A DNA stretch of 64,000 nucleotides from Aphelocoma coerulescens (taxonomy: Eukaryota; Chordata; Aves; Passeriformes; Corvidae): contig NC_091020.1 of the NCBI RefSeq assembly GCF_041296385.1, positions 24,836,501 through 24,900,500 of the forward strand. Reading direction: 5' to 3'. Every line of letters begins with the position of its first letter. Positions within the stretch are counted from its first letter, which is position 1. The notes below the pieces were generated by a model, which worked only from the letters and a program-made list of their open reading frames with translations, was not told the origin of the DNA and did not search any database. Positions 51,504 through 61,750 of this stretch are shown here, piece after piece. Position numbers and translations under genes: made by a program.

Positions 51504-51580
51504 CCTGCAGTACTCGTCGATGGGCTTCAGCCTCTTCACTGCTACGTCTCGGACATGGCTCCTCCGGAACAGGATCTTGC
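51504..51580 (-). CDS. SH3PXD2A: SH3PXD2A (TKS5) internal coding exon, middle of the PX domain
   Basis: This 77-bp exon encodes 25 complete codons (K-I-L-F-R-R ... D-E-Y-C-R) plus two bases completing a glycine codon begun in the previous exon. The acceptor reads ctctccttag/GCAAG and the donor TGCAGG/gtaagg, both good consensus. The peptide matches residues about 77-102 of TKS5 as I remember the human protein, with Val replacing Ile in the [13 protein letters not shown] stretch. It retains the Arg corresponding to human R93, one of two basic residues reported to bind phosphoinositides. TKS5 is an SRC-substrate scaffold that targets podosomes and invadopodia through its PX domain. SH3PXD2B is the main alternative; the K in [10 protein letters not shown] and the following exon ([18 protein letters not shown]) favour SH3PXD2A, since 2B has KRLIPIDEYC then ALIQLPPY. 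The frame stays open beyond both splice sites, but that flanking translation resembles nothing and is intron. Confidence 0.95.
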
Positions 51581-52949
51581 CTAAGGAGAGAACAGATGAA
51601 AGGGGAGGGTTAGGGGCATCACCTGCCATGTGGGACAGCACAGCAGCCCCAAGCAGGCAGGGCAGCAGACAGAGTTTCGTCCCTGACTCCAACCATGGCT
51701 GTTGGCATGAAAGCTGGATGACTGCCACCACAGTCCTGCCTGTGTGCGCTGCTTGAAGGGGGCCCAGAAACTAATGGGGCAGAGGGGGGTTTCTGATTTC
51801 ATCCTGTAGAAAACACAAAAGGTTTTGGTTCCCTTGCAGTGATGGCACTATCTTGGAATGGACTGACACTGTGTTATGACTCGCTCCTAATTCAGGGTCA
51901 CTTTGACATGTCCATGCTGGCTGTGCAGGAAGCATCACTGGGCTCCATCTGCTCCCCACTCAGCTGCCTCCCACTGTGGATGCTCCTGCCCTTCCAGGCA
52001 GACAAACCACACACCCAGCTCACAAGCAAATACAAGACTGTTGGTGACAGAACTCTTATAAATCTACACAGAGAAACCAAATAAGAGAAGAAAAATAAAC
52101 AAACTCTTTTTTTCTGAAACTAAAAAAAAATAACAACCTCCATTTCTTTACTGGATGACATTTCTGCAAGCAGTTAAGATTAAATAAACAACAGGGTTTT
52201 GTGTGAAACTGATTTTAACAAAGTTTATCAAAATAATCTAGGAGCTGAGTTTCCCCACACACAAGGATGTCATAGAGTTGGTATTTTTTTGGCTAGAAGG
52301 GATTATATCTTCATATCCTTTTTTGGTAGTTTTCTTCCCTTTTCCTTTTGTGCTGTATTTATTTTAATATAATGAGACAAGAATAAATTGTATGTTCTCT
52401 TTGTGGCAGAAGAAAACAGTATCTGCCAGCATTATTTAGTCCATGAAATGTCTATGAAAAAACCCACAACATATATACCACACCCTGCTCTAAACTACTT
52501 CTGCCAACAGGCAAATATACTGATCCATAGATTGTGAGATAAGAAACTGGACTAAGAAATCAAATCAGATCCAAAATCTGAATATGTGGCTTTGACTTTG
52601 TCATGATTACACAATCTGAGAGGTTAATGAAATGGCAGCCTTTGACAGTCCAGTAGCAGAGTCTGGAAGTCCCCTCCAGATGCAGCTCCTTTTGGCTGCC
52701 TTTTCCTCCATAGCTGCTAATCTGGAAGGTGTTAAAGCCTTTTGTTTCAGACAGGAGAAAGTGGTTTATCTTTATCCCCAATTCTGGCAACAAAACAGTG
52801 TGTGCTGTGAGGTAAAGCCATTTCCTGGTGCCACCAATTTATCTCTCTGGGTTCCCTGTGGTTATCTCATTACTGCGCTGGTGTTGAGCCATCCCTGTAG
52901 GATGTGATGCCTCGTGGTCACAGGGGAAATCTTCAATGGGTGTCCGAGA

Positions 52950-53105
52950 CAGTCATCTCAGCTTGAGCAAGTTAGTCAAAAGCTGCTGGAGAAGGAAAGT
53001 GACACTTCCATCTCCCTGCACTGATCCACTCTGGACACACCAAAACATTCTTGCTTTCCTGTTTCTCTGTCTGGTAAATGGTGAGAATTACCTGCCTCGA
53101 GGATC
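52950..53105 (+). mobile_element. MIR-like SINE fossil
   Basis: It contains TTGAGCAAGTTAGTCAAAAG, and further on TTTCCTGTTTCTCTGTCTGG, TAAATGGTGAGAATTACCTGCCTC, similar in order to the MIR end (cctcagtttcctcatctgtaaaatgggaataat.acctacctc). It has a large insertion or divergence in the middle. Confidence 0.45.
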
Positions 53106-54469
53106 ATCACACTTTACCTGTACTGCATAACTACAGTAAGCTGCTTTTTTGGGGGGAAAAGAGGTGGGGGTAGCTATGGAGAAAGGAGTAGTTCCTTTCT
53201 CAGTGCTTCAGAAATGCTGGTGTGGGAGATCTTGGTATTTTTTTTGCAACTTTTATAAATATACTGCAAAGAGAAAACGACATTCTGGAAACATTCTCAC
53301 TTTCTGTCTTTCCTGTTTTCAGTTCAAGCCATGAGTCGAAAGTTGAATGGGTGACCATATAAAAACATAAAGGAACCAAAGACTTAAACACATGAAAGAT
53401 CTCCTGTAAATGCAACTCAGCTTTTCTAAAAGTAATAATAAAGAATGTTATATTAAACAGAGTATGAAAAAGACCCCAGGATATGATGAATCTTAATTCA
53501 GTCCTTAAATGGAGATGGAAAATATCAGGACGACTGTGGTGTTAGGACAAAACAAAGCCCAGAAGGTGCTTCCATTTTTATCCCGTCAGCAAAAGGAAGA
53601 TTTTCCTTCTACTATTGGAAGCTGGAAAAGGCTCAATGAGGCCAGTGGGGAAGATCTGTAGCTGCCCAGTCCAATATGGCATTCAAAGCTGAGATCTGGA
53701 GAAGGCTGGGTATTTTAGAGCACCATGGAGTTGCAGTCAACAAGGAAAAAGTAAGAAGAAAAACAAGGACACTCTGCAAACACATCCAGTTCTGATGGGT
53801 AGCAAGGAGGGACCCCCTCACAAGTTCTGGAGGTCCTCAGACAGAGAAGTCTCATTGACAGAGCCACTGAAGTACCTCTAAGGAGGAACAGCTTCCCAAA
53901 CTTCTTCCCTTGTCTGGGAAGATAGATCATGCTGACAGAAGCTCAGTCAAAGCCACCACAACCGACCAGCAGGAACCACTGCAGACCCAGTGCGAGTTAC
54001 TACTGCTTTCTCCAGTTCCCTCTTTTCTCCTGGTCTTCCTCTGAAAGCAAGGAAGTCCCACAGGACTGGAAAAGGAAGGGAATGTGAGAGGCCCATGTTG
54101 TACACTCTCTACCTATTCCAAGTGAGTGCAGACCCCATCAATGGAAAGCCTAGCCTAACAAGGGAGGTAGGGTCACCATCAATCCAGGGAAGGCAGAGAG
54201 CTGGACAGCAGGAACACATCAGCCAGCAAGGAGCCCTCTGGACGGCACTGGCAGGGAGCATTTCACCCAGCACCAACATCAAGTGGGGAAGTTCCAGAGT
54301 GGCTGGTAAATGCAGAACAGCAATTTCCTCGTGAGGGTGGAGTAGTGGTTTATGTGTCACTTGGCTTTTCCTCTGGGAAAAGCCCCACCTCTAAGGAAGG
54401 GATCTATTCTGTGTGAGTACGTAGAGTGCCGCTTCCTCTCTCCTGAATTTTACTGCAGCTCTTTTAAGC

Positions 54470-54580
54470 ATCCTCAGGCACTACAGCCCTGTTTTACAAA
54501 AGGATGAGTGGCTTTTAACCATGCTGCAGCCCAGCTAGGAAATGAACAGGAAGTCTGTCTCAATTCAGATGGGAAGTCAT
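54470..54580 (-). mobile_element. MIR-like SINE fossil, reverse orientation
   Basis: On the plus strand CAGCCCTGTTTTACAAAAGG and later CAGCCCAGCTAGGAAATGAACAGG follow the reverse complement of MIR (ccattttacagatgaggaaactg...cacagctagtaagtggcagagc). Highly diverged. Confidence 0.4.
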
Positions 54581-54883
54581 AGGTTACATTAAATGATGCT
54601 GCCTCATGCAAATATTTCATTCACTGATGTGCCAGGCTTGGACAGGGCCAAGGGAAGTCTGGCACATGATAGGAAGGGCTCTGAGGACAGCAGCACTTGG
54701 AAGGAGAGACGTGGGAAAGACACAGGGCTCCAGCCCTGCTGCTAATGCAGGATAACAGTATTTATTTTTATCGTTTTTTCTTTAAAGAAAATATTATTCC
54801 TAGGAAATTAATATGGATAAGAGGCAAAGTATCAGGTTTAACATAGTAGAGGACATCTTAAGTCATCCCTTCATCTCTGCGTG

Positions 54884-54896
54884 TATATATATATAT
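54884..54896. repeat. Short (TA)n microsatellite
   Basis: TATATATATATAT follows GTG; a plain dinucleotide run. Confidence 0.9.
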
Positions 54897-57800
54897 GTAG
54901 TCTTTAATTTCACGACCACACACCTCTTCTCTCACAAGACCTAAATTTCCTCCTGTATACACAGTGGGTGCACAAAGTGGGAATAATAAAGCTATGCAGG
55001 AGACTGTCTATCTGGCAGCTGCTGATTCTGCAAGCTTAAATGTATCCTCAAAATACCACTTTATTCCTGTATCACCTCATACTTGGAATATCACAGACTT
55101 TTAACAAGTGCCACAAGGCTGAAGAACAAACCAGTTTAAATACATCTGAACACTCTGGTGTTCCCATTAGCCCACAGCCTGTGTTGAGCACACCAGAAGG
55201 GTCCACAATCTAATGCTTTGTAATAGTCAGAGATGTGGTTTGTATAGGGAAGAAGCCCAGCTCCTAGGGGGCTTGGTGACACTGTGGAGCGTGGTCTCAA
55301 GGCAGGACAGCACCAGGCACCACCAGGCAAAGAAACACTGCAAGTCCCTGTGGGGATGCCTAGCAGGAGAATCCTGTCTTTCCTCTTCAAGAAAGCAGGA
55401 CACAGCCCCTACAACCACAGCAGATGCCAGCTGTCAGCAGCCACTGCCCTTGACTGGTGATTTGTAAGCCTCCAAAACAAATCTCCTGATCACACCTTTC
55501 ACCACCAAGGAGAGGTGCTGCATATCTAGGCCCTGAGACCTTCTAGAGATGCCTTTATGATCTTCCCACCACTGTGCCAGTGGCTCAGCCCCGAGCTGCC
55601 AGCTCTGCTGCTCCTTTGGAGCCAGGCAGTGAGCGGCAGCTGCTGCAGGGGCAACAAGGAGGCAGGGAAATTGTTTTTAGCTCCTTTCCAAATCTAACAG
55701 AGAACAGATTCACCTCTTGGTCTTACTCTCTGATTGCTGAGCTTGAGTCTCATTTCCAGGTATGTCTGGGTGATGGATTGGCCTAAGGACACCAATTGTT
55801 TGATGCAAACAGCCTCTGCCAGAGACTAAGAAGATACCAAACCCACTATCAAAGGGATGATGGACAAATGCATACTGACATTTAATCATGAATTCCAAGC
55901 ACCATCACCACACTTCAGAATGCAGTAAGTGAAGCAAGCCATATGATAAATACTCTACAGTGGACAGCCTGAAGACTAATGGGAGCATTAAAAATACTCT
56001 AATGTCTCATCCAATTTACGTTTAAAAGAGACATGTGCTGCCTTTGACTACAGAAGCTCCAGCTGTGGCGGTTCTGTCAGTTCTGTCTCCCAGGAGCAAG
56101 AAAGAGCTCCTGCTTCTGCCTCTTCATGTTGTTCTTGTTACTGTGCTGTTGATTCTCTGCCTTTTTAACCTGAAAACTGGGAGGTACCAAGTCTGTATAT
56201 ATTGCCAAGCAATATGTACGACCTCAGATCAACTTCTCAGAGGTACTTGGGAGATGAGGTCAGACTCTTTTTGCAATTACACTGCACCAGTTACATCAGT
56301 AAACAAAAATAAAGAATTTAGCCCTCATACAGTTACAGGTTCTCCTTTTGAGCTAAGCAGCTTCTTCCAGTGTAACTAAAACTATTTTGCTGTTCAAGTA
56401 TTTTTATGACGGCTTCTAATTCTCACACATGGCTGTTTGAATTATTTTTATACACCAAATAAGCACAGGCCTGCAATCAAATATGACATAAATTGCCCTC
56501 AGCCCATTTAAGCTGTGACATCCACCTCAGGGTCCTGCCAAAACTTTCAGGCACCTAACACACAGTCTATCCTCCAAATGGAGCATTTAAACATGCACTG
56601 CCACCTTGAAGTGTAAAACAGACACATCAACAGCACAGCACTATGGAGTAGAACAAAAAACAATTTTTCTCATAGAAGTATGTGTGATTGTCAATCAGAT
56701 GGAAATCTGATAGCAGTCAGAAGGAAGGTGCGTTCCTTACAAAATAATATCTTACTTTTAAATGGGGATACCAGTTTCCATGGATTGTTTCACCCATTAT
56801 TTCCTGGAGTCAGAAAGTCAGTGCCAGGGTCCTAACACTGATGGCATTTGCTCCTGACAAAGAAAGGGGAGGGAAATGATTCATAGTGTTTCCAGTGGGA
56901 GGGGGAAGGACTTTTTTAATAAGTTAGAAACTCGTGACAGAGTCAGAACTGTTGGCTGCACTTGTCTTGCCAAAGAGCCTCAGCTGATAAAGGCCTTTGC
57001 TAATCAGCAGGAATTACTATGGAAGGTGACAAGAGGTGATGGAGACAGATGGGGCAGCCAGGAAAGCCACACAAGCAAAAATTATATTGCCCTGAGATGT
57101 GGGAGATGGTGGGGATAGTGTCTTCCTGCCCTTGGATCCTGTTTTTGATGTGCTGCAATATTAAAGAAAATCACTGAGAAGCAATAAAGCATGGGAAGTA
57201 ACATGGCTTGTATAAGAATAGCACCAGGAAGAGAAATCTTGCTCCATTAGAAGTGATAAGCAGAATATGCCCTTATGTGAGTAACTACAAAGGGAAACCA
57301 AAGACAGGCAAGTGGCGAGACTCCATTCCCTTCCTAAGAGCTCCTACCTCTGAACCTGGCTGTTTTGCAGTGTCTGGAGGGGTGGCCATTATCCTCCAGG
57401 GACAACAGCATCGGCTCTAGAGCTTTGCTAGTACACACTTTGGGAATTCAAGCATCAGGCAATTCAAGCTGGAAGGAGAAAAGCCACGAGCACCAATACT
57501 GAAATTCAGAAGTGACAGATGGGGGCCATGGGGTCCAAGTCTCAAGCTCTGTTTGTACAGTGTTTTGCATAAACCAAGAACTACTTCATATTGCTCTATG
57601 TCCTGCTGCTATGACCCAAAAAACCTCCTGTAATCCCCCTCCTCAGATGCCCCAGCTTCAAATCTCCCACATCTCCAAAGCAAGGCAGGAATCAACGTGT
57701 AAATTATACAGTTTGGTCTGAAATGGGCAGACAGAAGTTGTACAAAACTCTTCTTTCAATTTTCTCACTGTGAGGCAGCTCCCTGCACATTGGTCTGTGA

Positions 57801-60172
57801 ACACCAGCAAACCCAGAGATCCATCACCTCACTTAAAACAACTTTACCACCAGAGTACAGCAAAGTGAAGCAACTACCCCACACAAGAGGATCTCAGTAT
57901 GAGCACAAGTCTCCAGAACCCTTAAAACTGAACTTCCCAGTCTGTGAGTGGTTGTAAAATGTTGGAAGTGTTGATTCAGTGGGTCAGGCCTTCAGTTTCT
58001 GCAGTGAAATCAGTGCCTTCTCAAACTACACAGGTCAGCTTCTCCGAGTGAAAGTGAACTCGTGTAATTGCTGGATGCAAGTGCTACATTATCCTGCAAA
58101 CAACCAAGGGCTCTTAATTGCAGAAAGCAGTCAGTGTGTCTGAGGGCAGAGGGAGGAGGGTGTTCACACCTGCAGCCAGCAACACCACCAGCTGGCACAC
58201 CCTCACCCGGAGGAACCAACGTGATGATAATTCCGAGCCCCACAGAGATAAGGAGCCAAAAGAGGGTCAGGTTTTCAAAACACCTGGGAAACAATGCCTT
58301 AGGAAACAGCAGGGCTTCCTCACACAGAGGATGCAGGAGTGTACTGCTCTTTGCATAATCTTTGCTACGCTGGAAGTGAAAGGCACAGAAAACCAGGAGA
58401 GCCTATGCAGATCCAAAGTATCATCCTTATCTATGCATGCTTCTCCCCTAAGATAAGAATCACTCTTGCTTCATTTTGTTGAACATCCTCCAAAAAGATC
58501 CATTTCCAAATATCCAGGACCAAGTCATTTAATGTGCAAAAACAATGAGACTTAAATAATGATCAAACTATCTAGACCCTACACCAAACTGACCAGAGAA
58601 ACACCAACCACTACATCTCACTGCTGAAACACTTGGTTTTCCTCCTGTACCAGCTGGCGCCACTGTCCTGTCTTCACCAAGGTAGTTAGTGGCTCCTAAC
58701 CTGTGATTTCCAAATCAGTAGTGCTCCACAGACAGTCTGCAGAGCTATGTTCCAGCATACCTTTCACTCCCTGGGCAGTGTTGGAATGATGTAGATCACT
58801 GTACATTGGCCCAACAAGTTTGGGAAGCAGCAGTTCCTGTGGGTATTACGCATTTGCTGGTGAAAATGGTTGTTTCATCTGAGCTACTTCAGTGCCTGAC
58901 CCCTGAGAAAGAAAAGGTAAGAGCCTCTCAAATACCTTTGTGCCACATTAACCATAAAAAATACTCTTCCTAAAGGGCAAGACCATGCCCCCATAGCTAC
59001 ACTCATAAAACTCTTCTTCTGCTCTTTCCAAACCCACATCAAGTACCATCTTGTTCACTGGCATCTGGTAAAGTCACCAGGAGTCTTCCCACTGACACTT
59101 AGTGGTATGGACCTTTAGGAAAGGACCATATGGTCCCACCTCAATCTTTTAAAGCAGGAGCCTTAAGGAACAGGGCCTATTAAAACATTTGTGCCGTCTC
59201 ATGAGACCTGTCATTCACACAGGAGTTGGTGTGACACTAAGCCTGAGACACCACCTCAGAGGCCCTGGGCCAGCACCAGTCTTGCCAACAAGGAACCTTT
59301 GGGCTACATCCACTGGGACAGGAGACCCTGCAGCAGGGTCACTGCAGGGAGATGGATGTGCACCACACCCTTGCCAAACTACCCTGGAAAAGCACACCAA
59401 GGTCCCAGCCACATCCTCTGGCGTGATGGGCAGTAACACTGCTTGGGAGACTCCACCCTTAAGCTGGTTGGGAACGGGAGCTGTGAATAATATTTGCACT
59501 CATACCACGTAGATCAAAGTTATTATTACAGGGAGGCTGGTCGTGCAATAACGCGGTGCTGCAGCGTGTATTCTTACAGGAACATTGCAGATGGAAATTG
59601 AGGGGTAGGGATGCAAAGGTGGCTTCACAAGGTCACAAAATGAGCACACACTAATGAAAGCCATAAAGCCAGTCCCTAGACCCCTCTGCTGATCAAGTGC
59701 AGAATGAAAATACATCTACCTTGCTATCTAGAGCCAGAGGAATCTTCCTGTTCATTTATTCTAATTGAAAACAAATTTTAAATTTCTGCCACAAAAGAGA
59801 CAGAACTGTCTCCAGTGGAAGACCTTGATTAAGTCAGCTGTCAGGTTACACATGTCCCATATTGTAGGAGGTGAAATTCAGCAGCCAGATTGGCAGGGAC
59901 AGTGCTCCACAGAGCAGCTGTGGTATTTGGAAGGCACCAATTAACACAGAAATTAAACAAACAAACAACATGGCAGCAAACAAACTAGGTGTCTGTGCTT
60001 GTCAGAGGCTGGAACTCACCAGTTAGGATTTCAGAGAGCTGTAGTAAGAAATGAAATCCCCCGTGCTTAGCAAAACAGAGCACTGTTCTTGTTTCCTAAG
60101 TCAAAGTGCTCTCCTGGAGTCCTCCAAGTGAAACTGCTGACTAGTTTTAAGCTGAATTTTCACTAGAAGACA

Positions 60173-60208
60173 GTACAGAAGGTACAGAAGGTACAGAAGG
60201 TACAGAAG
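60173..60208. repeat. 9-bp minisatellite, four exact copies
   Basis: GTACAGAAG is repeated four times without any mismatch, at 60173, 60182, 60191 and 60200. It sits about 300 bp outside the solo LTR. Exact identity suggests recent expansion and probable length polymorphism. Confidence 0.97.
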
Positions 60209-60514
60209 AAGCTGCTGAACGACAACCAGACCAAAACTGGCTGGCCTCTAAGTCAGGAAGCTCATCTACAGACCAAGACACCATCTCAAGCCACAAACAT
60301 CCTCTGGTTCCAGACACATCTCTTCAATATATCCTACTTTACATGTTATTAAGGCCATCTCTGGTAGGGATTTCCTCTCTGCTGCTCTGACCCCTGATAA
60401 AGCTACTGCTGTTTCAAAGGCTAACAAGCATGCACTTCAAAGCAGGGCTAACCAGTTTCTGTGTTTCAGAAGAAGGGAGATAGGCATTATTTCCAGCACA
60501 TGTTGGGGCTCTTG

Positions 60515-60519
60515 CTGGT
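60515..60519. repeat. Target-site duplication, left copy (CTGGT)
   Basis: CTGGT directly precedes the LTR terminus TGTAGTGG and is repeated exactly after the other end at 61746-61750. Five base pairs is the length expected of ERVL-type integration. Confidence 0.8.
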
Positions 60520-61745
60520 TGTAGTGGTTTGGTCCAAAATACTCATTACTGTTTATCTTCTGTGAAATAAGAATTAGGAGAAATGCAAAGCAGGGACCAA
60601 ACTTGAAAGAATATAAAGAAGTTTATTAACAGACCTAAAAGAAGGGGAAAAAAAATTATACCAGACCTTCAGAACTCTCCTCCTCCCCCCACCTTCCTCC
60701 CTTCTCCCACTGACAATGTAGAAAGACAACCCTTAAGATGTTCAGTCTGTTTACCACTTCCATAATAACCTTGTTCAGTCCATTTACCACTTCCATAATA
60801 ACCTTGTTCAGTCCATTTAGAAAGAAGAGTCTCTCTTGCTTGTGCTATGAAAACAGTATCACAATGAGACAGCTGCCCAGGTTGGTTCTCTGCTCGCATG
60901 CGAGTCCCTTCCCCCGACTTGCAGCTTTTCCCACAACTGCTTTCGAGGGTCCACTCTTGAAGTTTTTTTGGGGTACAGTTTTAAGGTTGAGCTGTTCAGA
61001 AACAAAAACAGAGGCTCTTCTCCTTCCCTGGGAGCAAAGAGTCTTCCTCATCTTCATCGTTAGTACTGTCTCTGGGAGCATCTCTAGGAACTGAGGTTTT
61101 CTCCTTTCCCATTTGGAGCAAAAGTCCTCATCTGGTCCATCTCTCCCTGTCCAAACTTCTCATGAAATTACAGCTGCGTCAGCATCTGCCTATTGCTTAC
61201 GAGCTGAACACTCCACCCCCCATATCTTCATGAAATTACAACGGGATACTCTGATATATCATAGCTTCACAACAGACTTTCAGCTTTAAGCATCTCCTCT
61301 CTCTTCCCTCAGGTTTTCAGCTCTTCACAGCAATAAAAGGGTTAATCTCACCTCGGCCTTGCAGCTTTGTAGCTGGAATGTTGAATGTTTCTTATCGCAT
61401 TGGAGAGGGGGGAGAGCCAAGCCGCTCTGGCTGCCCACGGCAAGGCAGTGGGGAGGGGGGGTTCCACAGATGGAACAGGCCCATGGCTTCAGGATGGCCA
61501 TGGCCTGCTGGCTCCTGCACGAGGTCTGCAGCCACCTGTCCCAGTGCTGGAAACGAGAGAGAGCTTGAGGGGGAGTTTGTCTATTCTTAAGTGTGGATCA
61601 CAGAGGCAGTCACAACTTTAAGTGGCTTAGAGAATTGTCCATATTCAAACTGGCCAGCTGATAGTTCTATCAGGTCCCAGAGGAAGCTGTAAGCACCCCT
61701 TAGCAAGGACATCCCTTCCAGGACTATGCTTGCTAACCTATGACA
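60520..61745 (-). mobile_element. Solo LTR of an avian ERVL-type endogenous retrovirus
   Basis: This 1,226-bp unit starts TGTAG and ends TGACA on the plus strand, giving TGT...ACA termini, and is flanked by the 5-bp duplication CTGGT. I orient it on the minus strand: there it begins TGTCATAGGTTAGCAAGC, has a TATA-like element near 60655, and has AATAAA at the complement of 60622-60627 about 105 bp before its 3' end, a sensible U3-R-U5 layout. A plus-strand AATAAA at 61332 would imply the opposite orientation but leaves an unusually long U5. There is no internal gag/pol sequence and no second LTR, so it is a solo LTR left by recombination. Exact family name not assigned. Sharp ends and an intact duplication suggest moderate age. 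Confidence 0.8.
60741..60820. repeat. 33-bp tandem repeat within the LTR, about 2.4 copies
   Basis: Copies start at 60741, 60774 and 60807 (partial), each beginning TTCAGTC and containing ACCACTTCCATAATAACC. Copies 1 and 2 differ at two adjacent positions (TG versus CA). Because 33 is a multiple of three, it produces a repeated 11-residue unit in translation, which is incidental. Internal tandem duplications are common in U3 regions of LTRs. Confidence 0.9.
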
Positions 61746-61750
61746 CTGGT
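61746..61750. repeat. Target-site duplication, right copy (CTGGT)
   Basis: This exact repeat of the pentamer at 60515-60519 immediately follows the TGACA end of the solo LTR. Confidence 0.8.

Larger units (their letters stand above)
51581..60514 (-). other. SH3PXD2A: SH3PXD2A intron upstream of the first visible exon (incomplete)
   Basis: This is the 3' part, in transcript sense, of the intron before the 51.5-kb exon. It ends in the acceptor ctctccttag. I looked for the preceding PX exon (expected motif FPIEGGQKDPKQR near its end) on the minus strand here and up to 64 kb and did not find it, so the intron is at least 12.4 kb. Contents are MIR-like fossils at 53.0 and 54.5 kb, a short (TA)n run at 54.88 kb and a 9-bp minisatellite at 60.17 kb. 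Open frames here show no family resemblance. Confidence 0.75.

Noticed and set aside
51581..51731. Extension of the PX exon open frame upstream of 51580
   Set aside because: A consensus acceptor (ctctccttag) lies at 51581-51582 and the upstream translation does not resemble TKS5, so it is intron.
61332..61337. AATAAA on the plus strand of the LTR as its polyadenylation signal
   Set aside because: It would leave about 400 bp of U5; the minus-strand arrangement fits a normal LTR better.
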